A DNA stretch of 64,000 bases from Deinococcus apachensis DSM 19763 (GTDB lineage Bacteria; Deinococcota; Deinococci; Deinococcales; Deinococcaceae), in assembly GCF_000381345.1 (NCBI RefSeq), contig NZ_KB906400.1, positions 62,001-126,000 on the forward strand, in the 5' to 3' direction. The notes under the pieces are model-generated. The model had not been told where the DNA came from. It made no database searches and saw nothing but the letters and a program-made list of their open reading frames with translations. A program made the translations under genes and the position numbers. Numbering within the stretch: position 1 is the stretch's first letter; every line of letters begins with the position of its first letter. Below, piece by piece: positions 55,852-64,000 of the stretch.

Positions 55852-56676
55852 TCAGGACCCACCCTCTTCCCCGTTCCGGTTCGGCGGGGCCTCCCGCAGC
55901 GCCGCGACCTCCCGCCGCAGCGCCCGGAGTTCGCGCTCCAGGGAAGCGTTCGTGACCTCCTCGTCCCCGTCCGCGTCCTGGTCGCGGCCCACGAAGAAGC
56001 TGGCAACGGACGCCGTGATGTAGCCGAACACCGCGAAGCAGTACAGGGCGAGCAGCCAGGTCAGGGCGCGGCCCTCCGCCGTCTTCGGGAAGTAGTCCGA
56101 GCCCATCGTCACGAGGATCATCGCGGTCCACCACAGCCAGGACACGTACCCGGTCAGGCCGCTCTCCCGAGCGGCGGGCACGTCCTCGAAGGCGAGCATC
56201 CCCGCCGCGCCCGCCAGCGCGACGAGCAGCGTGAGCAGCGCCACGTAGCCCACGCCCCGGCGCCGAACGGCCCGCCCGGCGGCGCGGAAGCCCCGGTTGA
56301 GGGAGGTCAGGAGCCGCACCAGGTTCAGGGACCGGGTGGCCCGTAGCAGTCGCAAGACGCGCAGCGCCCGGATCGCCCGCAGCACCCGCAGAGCGGGGAG
56401 CAGCAGCGAGACGAGCGTGAGCCAGTTCGAGCGCAGGTAGGCGCGCTTGTCGGGCGCCACCGTGAAGGAGAGCAGGAAGTCGAGGACGAACAGCACCCAG
56501 ATCACGTCGCTCAGGAGCTGAAGCCCCGGGGTGAGGCCGCGCGTGAGGTCCAGGACGAGCAGCCCTAACCACACGAACCCCAGGACGGTCATGGGGCCGT
56601 CGGTCAGGCGGTCGAGGTGCCGCAGCAGTTCCAACCGCTCGCGGTGCAGGTTCTCGGCTTCGGACCGCTGGGACAT
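55852..56676 (-). CDS. Voltage-gated-type ion channel (Ion_trans family)
   Basis: 274 residues. It has S1-S4 with an arginine-rich S4 (RVLRAIRALRVLRLLRATR). The S5-pore-S6 region shows TMGSDYFPKTAEGR, where the K+ channel TVGYGD filter would be, and S6 LLALYCFAVFGYITASVASFF. A C-terminal coiled coil (LERELRALRREVAALRE) could assemble subunits. The filter is atypical, so the ion is uncertain: it could be a non-selective or divergent K+ channel. Confidence 0.85.
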   Translation of the reverse strand: MSQRSEAENLHRERLELLRHLDRLTDGPMTVLGFVWLGLLVLDLTRGLTPGLQLLSDVIWVLFVLDFLLSFTVAPDKRAYLRSNWLTLVSLLLPALRVLRAIRALRVLRLLRATRSLNLVRLLTSLNRGFRAAGRAVRRRGVGYVALLTLLVALAGAAGMLAFEDVPAARESGLTGYVSWLWWTAMILVTMGSDYFPKTAEGRALTWLLALYCFAVFGYITASVASFFVGRDQDADGDEEVTNASLERELRALRREVAALREAPPNRNGEEGGS

Positions 56677-56715
56677 GGGGGCACCGTATCAGCCCGGGTG
56701 GGGCGGGGGAACGCA

Positions 56716-56869
56716 TCAGACCGCCAGCAGCAGGGCGGCGTAACCCACAATGCCGATGAAAAACGGCCAGAAGCGGCTCCCCCAGCCCCAGGGCAGCTCC
56801 CCCTGAACACGTTGATGCCCCAGCCAGGAAGGCGGTGAGGACGACAGCCTTCGAAAGTCCGGGGGTCAA
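56716..56869 (-). pseudogene. Small two-helix membrane protein, frameshifted
   Basis: A TTG-started frame (TPGLSKAVVLTAFLAG) and another frame (GELPWGWGSRFWPFFIGIVG then YAALLLAV, stop) join sensibly through GWGINVFRG if two single-base changes are allowed (near 56810 and 56795). The result would be a roughly 50-residue protein with two membrane helices. It lies upstream of the ion channel on the same strand. 56870-57083 holds nothing recognisable. Confidence 0.45.
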
Positions 56870-57083
56870 CGCCAGGACTCAGCCGAGCGCGGCGGGCACT
56901 TCCTCATGCCGGGCGATGTTGCCAGAAGCCAGAACGGCATTCGGGGACAAGGGACTGCCGGTCTTGGACGGAGTCCATAGAGGGGAGAGGGGCAGCAGGC
57001 GGCGGTGGGCCAGATCCCCGACCCAGGCCCGCATGTTCCACACTTCGTCCTGGCCCTGATCCCTCAGGCCCGGCAGGGAAACC

Positions 57084-57305
57084 TCACCCCTCGGAATTCT
57101 CGGTGGTCTCACTGCGGGCGGCGGTCGTCGAGTCCTGCCGGGCACCCCCGTCGGGGCTGACAAAGGGCGCGACCAGGGTGCCGAGCAGCGAGCGGTCGTC
57201 CTGCTCCTGTTCGGTCGTGGACGTGGCGGCGCCGCCCGTCTCCCGCTCGATCTCCCCGACCGACTTGATGGGCTCGGCCGAATGCAGATTCTTCGGATCG
57301 CTCAT
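57084..57305 (-). CDS. Small hydrophilic protein, unknown
   Basis: 73 residues: MSDPKNLHSAEPIKSVGEIE, then a Thr/Glu/Gln-rich middle, a short hydrophobic patch (SLLGTLVAPFVSP) and a Ser/Thr/Glu tail. It looks disordered. The start at 57305 is preferred to a longer one because the upstream part is noise. No family is recognised and no operon partner is clear. Confidence 0.55.
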   Translation of the reverse strand: MSDPKNLHSAEPIKSVGEIERETGGAATSTTEQEQDDRSLLGTLVAPFVSPDGGARQDSTTAARSETTENSEG

Positions 57306-57662
57306 GGTTTCATCCTTGGGGGATGGGGTCAGGTCCACGCCCGCCAGCACTTGACCCATCGTTCAAGCTCCTGTGCCCACCTGATGACCCGTGTCGCGCC
57401 CGGAGAACGGGGCCTGTGCGCACACCCCCAGCGAAGGTCGGTGGTGCCGATCCAACTCGTATTTCTGGCTGGCGTTTCCCGGTTCCCCCAGGGCTCTCGA
57501 TCCGCTCCGCCTCACGTCCGTTCCGCGTGACCTGTCAAGTGCGGCTGAATGCAACGCCCCGAGGCTGGCTGTCAGGGCCCTGAATTCCTCAGCGGAGAGG
57601 TCGAGGCCTCCTGTTGCCTGGCTCGACGGCCCGCGCATTCAACCGTCAGGCACACTGGGCGC

Positions 57663-58651
57663 ATGACTTCCCCACGCCCCCAGCTCTCCCCCTCGCACTA
57701 CCGGGTGTACAGCGCATTCCGGTGCGAGCTGAGCCGGTTCACCCAGGCACAGCGCGAGCGCATCCAGCAGGCGGGCCTCACGCCCCAGCAGTTCTCGCTG
57801 CTGGTGCTCCTGGCGGCGGCGCGGGGCGGGGAGATCAACATCGGCACCGCCGCCGAGGAACTGCACCTCGCGCACAACAGTGTGGTCGGGCTGTCGCAGC
57901 GGGCCGAGCAGGCGGGGCTGCTCACCCGGGTCTCGGCCGGGGGACGGCGCCAAGGGACCACACTGCGCCTGACCGAGCTGGGGGCGCGGCGCCTGGACGA
58001 GATCACGCGGGTGCTCATCACGGAGCTCGCCGAGGACCGCCTGCTGCTGGTGGAAACCCTGTCGCGGTGGAATACCGTCCTGGCGGCGCGGGGGCTGGCG
58101 CCCGGCGGGCCGGGCCGGGCAGGAGCTTCACCGGGCCGTCTTTCCGGGTACGCGGTGCGGCGGGCGGAAGGGCCGGACAGACCCCTGGTGTGGAACCTGC
58201 TGCAACTGTACCTACATGAACTCAGCCCCGTTCTCGGCGCCGTTCCCGACGAGCGGGCCAGTACCCCTACCCGGCCTTCGACGCCTACTGGCAGGACGAG
58301 GGGCATTTCCCGTACCTGTTCCAACTGGAGCGTCAGCCCGTCGGTTTTGCGCTGGTCCGGCGCCGCCAGGACAGGCTCGGCCCCCCGCCCTGGCATGTGC
58401 TGGAGGAGTTCTGCGTGCTGCGGCCCTACCAGGGTCAAGGCCTCGGGGCCTCGGTGATCGGCGAGGTCCTGCGCCAGCACCCGGGCCGCTGGTCCGTCTC
58501 GTCCCTCCAGCGCAACCCCTTCACCCGCCACTTCTGGGAGTACGTGCTGCCGCGGCATACCCGCGCACCCCTCGTGGCCTCACCGGATGAGACACGGCCG
58601 GACGTCACCCACTTCACCTTCGAGGTGTCCATTCCCTCTGCCCGGGCCTGA
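57663..58651 (+). pseudogene. MarR-GNAT fusion protein, frameshifted
   Basis: About 330 residues when repaired. Positions 1-155 are MarR-like (RVYSAFRCELSRFTQAQRER, then AAEELHLAHNSVVGLSQRAEQ). A GNAT acetyltransferase follows (YAVRRAEGPDRPLVWNLLQL, then after the break EEFCVLRPYQGQGLGASVI, the acetyl-CoA loop). The frame breaks between about 58240 and 58262, before YPYPAFDAYWQDEGHFPYLF. A MarR domain fused to GNAT could sense or modify a small molecule. Nothing else is damaged, so one missing or extra base explains it. Confidence 0.75.
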
Positions 58652-58660
58652 GCAGCCGGG

Positions 58661-59125
58661 TCAGCCCCGGGGCCGCTCAATCGGGGAATCAGGAGGCCCC
58701 AGGTCCCGGGCAAACACCGCCTCCACCCGGATGCCCTCTCCCAGCGTGCTCGTGAGCGAGACGTGGCCCCCGTGCTGCTGGGCGATCCAGGAGGCCCAGG
58801 CCCGTGCCGCCCGGGTCACGCGCCCGCGCGGGGTCAGCCCGGTAGAAACGCTCGAAGACGTGCGGCAGGTCGCCGGGGGGAATGCCCGCCCCCTCGTCGC
58901 GGACGACCAGCCTCACCTCCGCCCCGTCCCCCTCCAGGCCCAGCTCGACGGCCCGGCCGGGCGGCGTGTACTTCAGGGCGTTGTCCAGCAGGATCAGGAC
59001 GAGCTGCTTGAGGCGGCGGGGGTCGCCGGAGACGGGTAGGCCGGACCGCGGCTCGTGGCGTAGAACCTGCCCGCGGGCCGTCCCGGAAGGCCTCCAGGGC
59101 GAGTTCGTCGCGGGGCCGGAGATCA
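58661..59125 (-). pseudogene. Histidine kinase C-terminal remnant
   Basis: The HATPase survives: LKQLVLILLDNALKYTPPGR, VVRDEGAGIPPGDLPHVFER, DPGGTGLGL. A frameshift near 58790 moves the end to WIAQQHGGHVSLTSTLGEGI and a stop at 58661. Another shift near 59070-59090 separates DELALEAFRD upstream. The sensor, membrane segments and His box are missing. It is truncated where the flippase-like fragment on the other strand begins. Confidence 0.75.
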
Positions 59126-59238
59126 CGCCCGCCGTCGCCCTTGCCGCGGTCGCCCTGTTCCGGGTGGGCACGGTCCTCCTGGGCGCGCTGGTGTTCTTCT
59201 TCGCCTGGCGGGGGGAGCGGGAGGCGGCGGGGACGTGA
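59110..59238 (+). pseudogene. C-terminal fragment of a UPF0104/flippase-like membrane protein
   Basis: The frame gives ITPAVALAAVALFRVGTVLL and GALVFFFAWRGERE, then a stop. This resembles the last membrane helix of lysylphosphatidylglycerol synthase/flippase-like (UPF0104) proteins. Everything before it is absent. Together with the opposed kinase remnant it marks a rearrangement point near 59115. Confidence 0.5.
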
Positions 59239-59273
59239 TCGCCCTTCCGCCGGGCCGCCCGGTAAGGTGACCT

Positions 59274-59649
59274 ATGGACATCTTGCTCTCGGTACTGCGG
59301 GACATCCTCACGCCGCAGGGTGGCTGGTCCCTGGAGTTCCCGTCCGGGTCGTCCTCCCCGCGCTGCTGCTCTACGCGCTGACGATCTTCATCGCCCGCTC
59401 CAGGCCACGCGCCGGGCGCGCGTCTCCCGGCAATCGCCGGAGCAGAAACTCCGCAGCCAGGGCGTGGACGACGTGAGCAACGTGCAGTTCGCTATCCTGG
59501 AATCCGGCGGCACCATCTCGGTGATGACGGGCGGGGGCCAGGGGCGGCCCGGCACCTTCCCCAGACGGGCAGACTGGAGCGGGCGTGACGCGGGGAACCG
59601 GGCGGGGGCTCAGCCCTCGATCAGACCGTTCTCGATGGCGAACTGGTAG
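59274..59649 (+). pseudogene. DUF421/YetF-like membrane protein remnant
   Basis: Fragments in separate frames: MDILLSVLRDILTPQGGWSL at the start, VVLPALLLYALTIFIAR (one helix), then SPEQKLRSQGVDDVSNVQFA followed by ILESGGTISVM. The last part is the typical C-terminal domain of DUF421 proteins. The other helices and middle region are missing, so it is broken by an internal deletion as well as frameshifts. Confidence 0.6.
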
Positions 59650-59732
59650 TCGTCCTCGTCGAGTTCGGCCTCGCGGCCCTCCTCCACCAGACGGGAGATG
59701 CGGGCGCGGCGGTCCTCCGGGTTGTTCGGCTC
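59610..59732 (-). pseudogene. Short conserved-looking frame without a start
   Basis: Forty codons read EPNNPEDRRARISRLVEEGR, then EAELDEDDYQFAIENGLIEG and stop. A TAG is directly upstream and no ATG or GTG exists before residue 17. It looks like a real small acidic protein that lost its start. The family is unknown. Confidence 0.4.
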
Positions 59733-59857
59733 CTAGCGGGCTGGGGCGCCAGACTCGTTCATGCGCTGATGACAGCAGCCCCGCGTGAGGGGGAGGAGGG
59801 CCTGGCCTCAAGGCGGCTGAAGGTCGGACGCTCCCCCTGCTCCCCCTCCGGGCTTCC

Positions 59858-61177
59858 TCAGGGGTGGTGAGGCTGGGCTTCCCCGCTGCTCCCGTCCTCA
59901 CGGCCCAGGACCCGGAGCACGCGGCCGTGCCGTTCCTCCAGCTCCCGGCGGTCCGCCTCCTCCCCGGTCTCCCGCAGGGCCGCGCGCAGGGCGAGGTCCG
60001 CATGGCGCCGCAGGCTGGCCCGCCGCTCCGGCGCCCGTTCCTGCTCCGCCACGGCGGCGAGCACCTCCAGCAGCCGCAGCATCACCGCCGGGTGCGAGGC
60101 CCCGTTTTGCCGGATCTGGTGAAACATCACGTCGGTGAGCCCGGCGTAGCTCGTGACCGGAACGACGAGGCGGAGTTTGCCATCTGCCCAGAATTCGCCC
60201 GGGGGCATGTCCCGCGCGCTGAGCTGGCACAGGGCCGCCCCCAGGTGGTCGAGGACGGCGATGGCGGTGAAGGGGTCGTTGACGCCGGGGGACAGGGCGC
60301 GCACCGCCACCTCCACGAGCTGCCGCGCGGTGAATTCCACGTCCTGCCGGGAGGTGCGCCGGGGGCCGGTGACGAGCGAATCGCGCACGCCCGCGACGGC
60401 CGCCGGGGAGGTGTGGGCGACGACCATGCCGGGAAACACGAAGTCGCCGGGCCGCACGGTGAGGCGAATCACCGCGCCCTGGTCCCGGGCCAGCCGCAGC
60501 AGCCGCCTTGTGTCCAGGGCCTGGAGGTAGCCCCCGTCCCGCGCGCGGACCTCCTCCGCGGGGGCTTCGGTGGGCACGGGGACGGTGGGCGGGGCAGGCC
60601 CGTCCCGCCCCGGAAACTGCTCCCCGATGGTGCCTTCGAGTTCGCGCGACACCAGCCGGATGACGTGCCCGACGTTGATGCCCCCGGCGATGTGGGCGAT
60701 GAAGTAGATCAGCACCGCCAGGCTCAGCAGGGCCAGCCCCAGCCCCAGCGTCACGGCGAGGTGCGGCACGAAAAGGTTCTCGTCCCCACTGCGGACCGTC
60801 CGCAGGACGAGCAGGGCATAGGCGAAGGTGGCGATGAAGGTGCCCAGCGTGAGCTGGTTGCCCCGGTCGCGGGTGAAGTGCTCCAGCAGCCGCGGACCCA
60901 TCTGGCTGCTCGCCAGCGACAGGGCGGCGATGGTGATGGAAAAGGTCGTCCCCGCCACCCCGATCACCGAGCCTGCGATGGCCCCCAGCATGGACCGCGC
61001 CCCATCCGCGCTCCCGGCGTAGACCCAGGCGAAGCCGCGCAGGGCGCCCGGGCTCACCCGCTCGTCCACGTTCACGGCCCCCTCGGCGAGCAGCGCGGCC
61101 CCCAGCGCCATGACGGCGGGCAGAAACCAGAAGCTGCCTTGCACGCTGTTCCAGAGCGCGACCAGCCGCCCGCTCAC
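59858..61177 (-). CDS. DUF2254-family membrane protein
   Basis: 439 residues. Four membrane helices (10-200 region: FWFLPAVMALGAALLAEG, MLGAIAGSVIGVAGTTFSIT, GTFIATFAYALLVLRTV, VTLGLGLALLSLAVLIYFIAHI) with the family motifs SLASSQMGPRLLEHFTRDRG and HIAGGINVGHVIR. The C-terminal cytoplasmic domain has ALSPGVNDPFTAIAVLDHLG. GTG 61177 overlaps the MscS stop as GTGA, so the two are coupled. The function of the family is unknown. Confidence 0.9.
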   Translation of the reverse strand: MSGRLVALWNSVQGSFWFLPAVMALGAALLAEGAVNVDERVSPGALRGFAWVYAGSADGARSMLGAIAGSVIGVAGTTFSITIAALSLASSQMGPRLLEHFTRDRGNQLTLGTFIATFAYALLVLRTVRSGDENLFVPHLAVTLGLGLALLSLAVLIYFIAHIAGGINVGHVIRLVSRELEGTIGEQFPGRDGPAPPTVPVPTEAPAEEVRARDGGYLQALDTRRLLRLARDQGAVIRLTVRPGDFVFPGMVVAHTSPAAVAGVRDSLVTGPRRTSRQDVEFTARQLVEVAVRALSPGVNDPFTAIAVLDHLGAALCQLSARDMPPGEFWADGKLRLVVPVTSYAGLTDVMFHQIRQNGASHPAVMLRLLEVLAAVAEQERAPERRASLRRHADLALRAALRETGEEADRRELEERHGRVLRVLGREDGSSGEAQPHHP

Positions 61178-62075
61178 GAGGGGTCTTTCCCGCCCAGCAC
61201 CCGCCAGCGGGTCTGCGGCACCTCGTCCTGCCCGGCGGGCCAGCCCTCCCGCTGCCGCTGCCAGTCGCCGTCGGTCTCCTCGGTCTGGTCGTGCCGCAGA
61301 ACCTGCCGGGTGGGGAAGGGCAGATCGATCCCGTGAGCGAGCAGGGCGTCCTTGCGCCGGGGCGGGTCGATCCACCAGCGCACCCGCGGGTTCACGCTGC
61401 TCTCGGCCAGGTCCACCACGAGGACTTCCGGGGCGGGGTCCTGACGGATGAGCTTCAGGCCCGACAGCGTCTCGTGAATCACCCGCTTGGCCTCTGAGAT
61501 AGCGTCGCCGTACCCGATCCCCACGTCGTACTGCAACCGGCGCACCTCGTAGGCGGTCTCGACCGTGATCCGGTCGGTGAGGAGGTCGGTGTTGGGAATC
61601 ACGACCCGCACGTTGTCGTAGGCGCGGATGATCGTGGCGCGCACCTGGATGTCCTCCACCGTGCCCCCGGCTTCCCCCACGACGATCTGGTCACCGATGC
61701 GGAAGGTGCGGGTGATCAGGAGCAGGATGCCCGCGAGCAGGTTTTGCAGGATGTCGCGGAAGGCAAACCCGATGGCGACGCCGCCGACCCGCAGCAGGCT
61801 GAACAGGTTGGCGGGCGTGACCGAGGGGAAGACGATGGTGGGCCCCATCAGCACGCCCAGCACCAGACGGCCCCCGGGGCGAGGCGCCCGAACAGCCGCC
61901 CCAGGTTGCCCTCCCGGTGCCCCCACACCCGATCGACCAGGCCGCGCGTGGCCTGGTCGATCAGCCAGAACACCAGCAGCACGACCAACGCGATCAGCAC
62001 GTTGGGCAGGGCGGCGATCGCGTCCCGCCCGATCTCTTGCAGGCGCTCGAGGGCGACGTTCAGGTTGGCAGCCAT
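61174..62075 (-). pseudogene. MscS-type mechanosensitive channel, frameshifted
   Basis: About 300 residues when repaired. The N-terminus (MAANLNVALERLQEIGRDAI, ALPNVLIALVVLLVFWLID) is in one frame. The pore helix and beta domain (RVGGVAIGFAFRDILQNLLA, FRIGDQIVVGEAGGTVEDIQ, RVVIPNTDLLTDRI) are in another, split at about 61875 in a C/G-run. A single base restores LAPGAVRLVLGVLMG. The gene overlaps DUF2254 by GTGA. The channel opens under membrane tension. Confidence 0.82.
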
Positions 62076-62199
62076 ACAGCCCTTGATAGGGGGTTGCGGG
62101 GTGACGGCGCAAGGGGCGGAGACTTGGAGGGCTGGGGCGGGTCCGGAAGCACTCGCGGCCGAGTAGGGGCGGCACCGGCCCGCCCACTCTGTCGCCCAT

Positions 62200-63144
62200 T
62201 TGACTTCTGGCCCGCCCGGGATGAGGCATGCTGGGAGCCGCCCGAGGTCACCGTTGCGTTTTGAGGCTCCCCCATCACCCCCCACCCTCCACTTCCGGCC
62301 CCGCTCGGCGGCGGACTGGCTGCGCTTCACGGGGTGGGGCCGCGCCCTGCTGTGGCAATCGGTGCGGGAGGTCAGCGCTCTGCCCGCGAACCTGTCCCCG
62401 CAGGAGCGGGACGCCGTGCAGAAGCGGCTGAGCGCCCGGCTGCTCGGTCACCTGCGGGTGCGGCTTCAGATCCAGGGCCATGAGCACGTGGGCTGCGGCC
62501 CGTACCTGGTGGCCGCCCTGCACGAGGGCATCGCCGACGTGCTCGCCCTGCTGCACCTGCCGTTACCCCTGCGGTTCGTCGCGCGGGAGGAGATCTTTAC
62601 CTGGCCCGGGGTCGGCCCGGCGATCACCCGGCTGGGGCACGTGAGCATTGACCCGGAGAGCGGGTCCGGGGGGTACCGTCACCTGCTTGAGCAGGCGCGG
62701 GCGATCACGGCGGGGGGCGAAAGCCTCGTCCTCTTTCCGCAGGGCACCGTGCTGGGCCTGGAGACGGATTTCCAGCGGGGGGCCTTCGCCCTCGCGCGGC
62801 ACCTGGGCCTGCCAATCCTGCCGGTGGCCCTGACCGGCACACACCGTGTGTGGGAGCACCCCTTCACCCCGGCGCTGCGCTACGGGCAGCCGGTGGGGCT
62901 GCGGATTCTCCCGGAGGTCACTCGCGAGGAGGTGCGCCGCACATCCCCCGAGGAGCTGCGCGTGAGGCTCCGCCGCCACATGAAGGGCGCGGCCCTGGAG
63001 GCGGGCCTGCCGCCCCCCCGCCGCTACGACCCGGGGCGCGACGGCTACTGGGACGGCTTCCACTTCGCCATCGACCCGGACTTCCCCCGGGTGTACGACC
63101 TCGTCGCGGCCCACCGCCGCACCCTTGCCGGGGAGACCGCGTGA
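62200..63144 (+). CDS. 1-acylglycerol-3-phosphate acyltransferase-like protein (PlsC family)
   Basis: 314 residues. The catalytic motif HEGIAD (His-x4-Asp, about residue 109), the substrate motif RFVAREEIFTWP, FPQGTVLG (the PlsC E/Q-G box, here Gln in place of the usual Glu) and LGLPILPVALTG are all present. It should move an acyl chain to lysophosphatidate or a related lipid at the membrane. ATG 62224 is an alternative start. The HEGI loop differs from the usual NHxS, so the acceptor may differ. Confidence 0.82.
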   Translation: MTSGPPGMRHAGSRPRSPLRFEAPPSPPTLHFRPRSAADWLRFTGWGRALLWQSVREVSALPANLSPQERDAVQKRLSARLLGHLRVRLQIQGHEHVGCGPYLVAALHEGIADVLALLHLPLPLRFVAREEIFTWPGVGPAITRLGHVSIDPESGSGGYRHLLEQARAITAGGESLVLFPQGTVLGLETDFQRGAFALARHLGLPILPVALTGTHRVWEHPFTPALRYGQPVGLRILPEVTREEVRRTSPEELRVRLRRHMKGAALEAGLPPPRRYDPGRDGYWDGFHFAIDPDFPRVYDLVAAHRRTLAGETA

Positions 63145-63215
63145 GAATGCCGGGGAGACCGCGTGAGAAACGGCCAGGCCTTCGGGCAGAACAGGCCGCG
63201 GAGGAGATCACCGCC

Positions 63216-63650
63216 TCAGGGCCGGTACCGCAGGTCCACGCGCGAGGTGTCGGTGGTCGGGGAGACCTGGAGTTCCACCGTCAACCGCTCGCCTGCGTGG
63301 GCGAAGTGGAAGGTGGCCTCGGTGCCCCCCTCCCGAACGTCCCCGGTCTCGACGAAGCCCTGCGCCCGGAGGAAGGGCAGGTAGAAGTCCTCCAGCGCCC
63401 CCAGGGTGAAGTTGCCGTAGAACTGGAGGCTGGCGACTTCGTTGCGGTAACTCGCCACAACGATCAGGACGGGCTCGGGGGGGGTGAGGATGACCCGGCC
63501 CGGCTCGGCCCGCACGATCTTCAGGTCCACCGGGGCGGCGTACACGGCCAGGGCGTCGGGCGCCTGGCCCGCGAGCAGGCGCTCGGGAAATAGGGGGCGG
63601 GGCTGAGGCCGACCTGTCCCCCGGCTGTGGCCCGGCTGAATCCGCCCCAC
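63216..63650 (-). CDS. Hypothetical protein
   Basis: 144 residues with a GTG start 1 base after the MFS stop. The first 25 residues are Pro/Arg-rich and may be untranslated. The core (DLKIVRAEPGRVILTPPEPV, ASYRNEVASLQFYGNFTLGA, DFYLPFLRAQGFVETGDVRE) has an alpha/beta pattern without a recognised motif. Close spacing implies co-transcription with the MFS gene. Confidence 0.6.
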   Translation of the reverse strand: MGRIQPGHSRGTGRPQPRPLFPERLLAGQAPDALAVYAAPVDLKIVRAEPGRVILTPPEPVLIVVASYRNEVASLQFYGNFTLGALEDFYLPFLRAQGFVETGDVREGGTEATFHFAHAGERLTVELQVSPTTDTSRVDLRYRP

Positions 63651-63651
63651 C

Positions 63652-64000
63652 TCAACCCGCCACCTCGTGGCCCCGACCCGAATCCCGCCCCCGCACCGCC
63701 CGCCAGGCGATCAGTCCGGCGAGCAGGTAGGTGGCCGCGTCCACGTTGATCACCAGCGCACCCACCCGGTCGCCCAGGACCCCCGAGACGCCCATCCCCA
63801 GCAGCATGGTGAGGCCCATCAGCCCGTAGCTGGCGCTGAACACCCGCCCGAGGGCTTTCTGCGGAGTGGCCCTCTGGAGGCCCAGGCCCTGCGCCGTGCC
63901 GAAGATCGCGAACGGCAACCCGGCGACGGCGGTGAGCGCCACTGCGGGCCAGACCTCCCGGTAGACCAGCGCGTAGTTGAACATCAGCACCCGCAGCAGC
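63652..64000 (-). CDS. MFS transporter C-terminal part (cut by window edge)
   Basis: About 116 residues are visible, with four membrane helices (VWPAVALTAVAGLPFAIFGT, LMGLTMLLGMGVSGVLGD, ALVINVDAATYLLAGLIAW and the helix at the edge). The ATPQKALGRVFSASYGLMGL loop is typical of MFS_3/enterobactin-exporter-like efflux proteins of 400-plus residues. The 5' part lies beyond the right edge. The substrate is unknown. Confidence 0.82.
   Translation of the reverse strand, partial: LLRVLMFNYALVYREVWPAVALTAVAGLPFAIFGTAQGLGLQRATPQKALGRVFSASYGLMGLTMLLGMGVSGVLGDRVGALVINVDAATYLLAGLIAWRAVRGRDSGRGHEVAG

Overview
The window is a very GC-rich, gene-dense bacterial chromosome segment with short intergenic gaps and no rRNA, tRNA, CRISPR or insertion sequence that I can recognise. 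Its gene content points to Deinococcus: manganese catalase, DUF2254 and MscS membrane proteins, a phytochrome-style kinase with a small response regulator, several orphan sugar modules, and dispersed intergenic repeats ending in ATACC. This is inference; no marker gene is present to prove it.

Layout. (1) 1-5.2 kb: a galactan module with a LacI-type repressor (cut by the left edge), GH42 beta-galactosidase, GH53 endo-galactanase lipoprotein and a sugar-binding protein. Two exact copies of one 14-bp operator lie at the two ends of the divergent promoter region. (2) 6.2-13.7 kb: a small secreted protein; a MarR repressor and FAD monooxygenase sharing a nested palindrome; a histidine kinase and response regulator pair; a bacterial tyrosine kinase; a short-chain dehydrogenase. 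(3) 14-23.4 kb: manganese catalase; the glycerol genes glpK and glpD with a methyltransferase between them; a transhydrogenase-type dehydrogenase; an SDR; and an acyl-CoA ligase, with a 16-bp perfect palindrome between the last two. (4) 23.4-30.1 kb: a five-gene sugar cassette on the minus strand (ROK repressor, two permeases, binding protein, GH31 glucosidase) with an operator-like palindrome in front of the repressor.

(5) 30.3-41.8 kb, all on the minus strand, is the most unusual region. A 1131-residue SARP/AfsR-like activator (BTAD domain, ATPase, TPR-type tail) precedes a lipoprotein, three SnoaL-like domains in two genes, a styrene-monooxygenase-like flavoprotein, an ABM-like protein, a VOC protein, a cytochrome P450, a PQ-loop membrane protein and an Asp/Glu racemase-like protein. 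Two intergenic sites carry the heptamer CGTCTAG repeated at exactly 11-bp spacing, the geometry known for SARP operators. The set resembles natural-product tailoring genes but has no core synthase in view. Four of its genes carry frameshifts.

(6) 42-57 kb: a prokaryotic phospholipase A2 lipoprotein divergent from a NarL-type two-component system, an ECF sigma remnant, a secreted alpha/beta hydrolase with a divergent TetR regulator, a likely hotdog-fold protein, a GGDEF-EAL protein, a CNNM/CorC-type protein, a fused GT2/GT-B glycosyltransferase, a kelch protein and a voltage-gated-type ion channel. (7) 56.7-62 kb has many broken genes (MarR-GNAT, a histidine kinase tail, a flippase-like tail, DUF421, MscS). 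An acyltransferase and the end of an MFS transporter close the window. The frameshifts cluster in 30-37 kb and 56-62 kb, so they could be real decay or regional sequence error; raw reads would decide.
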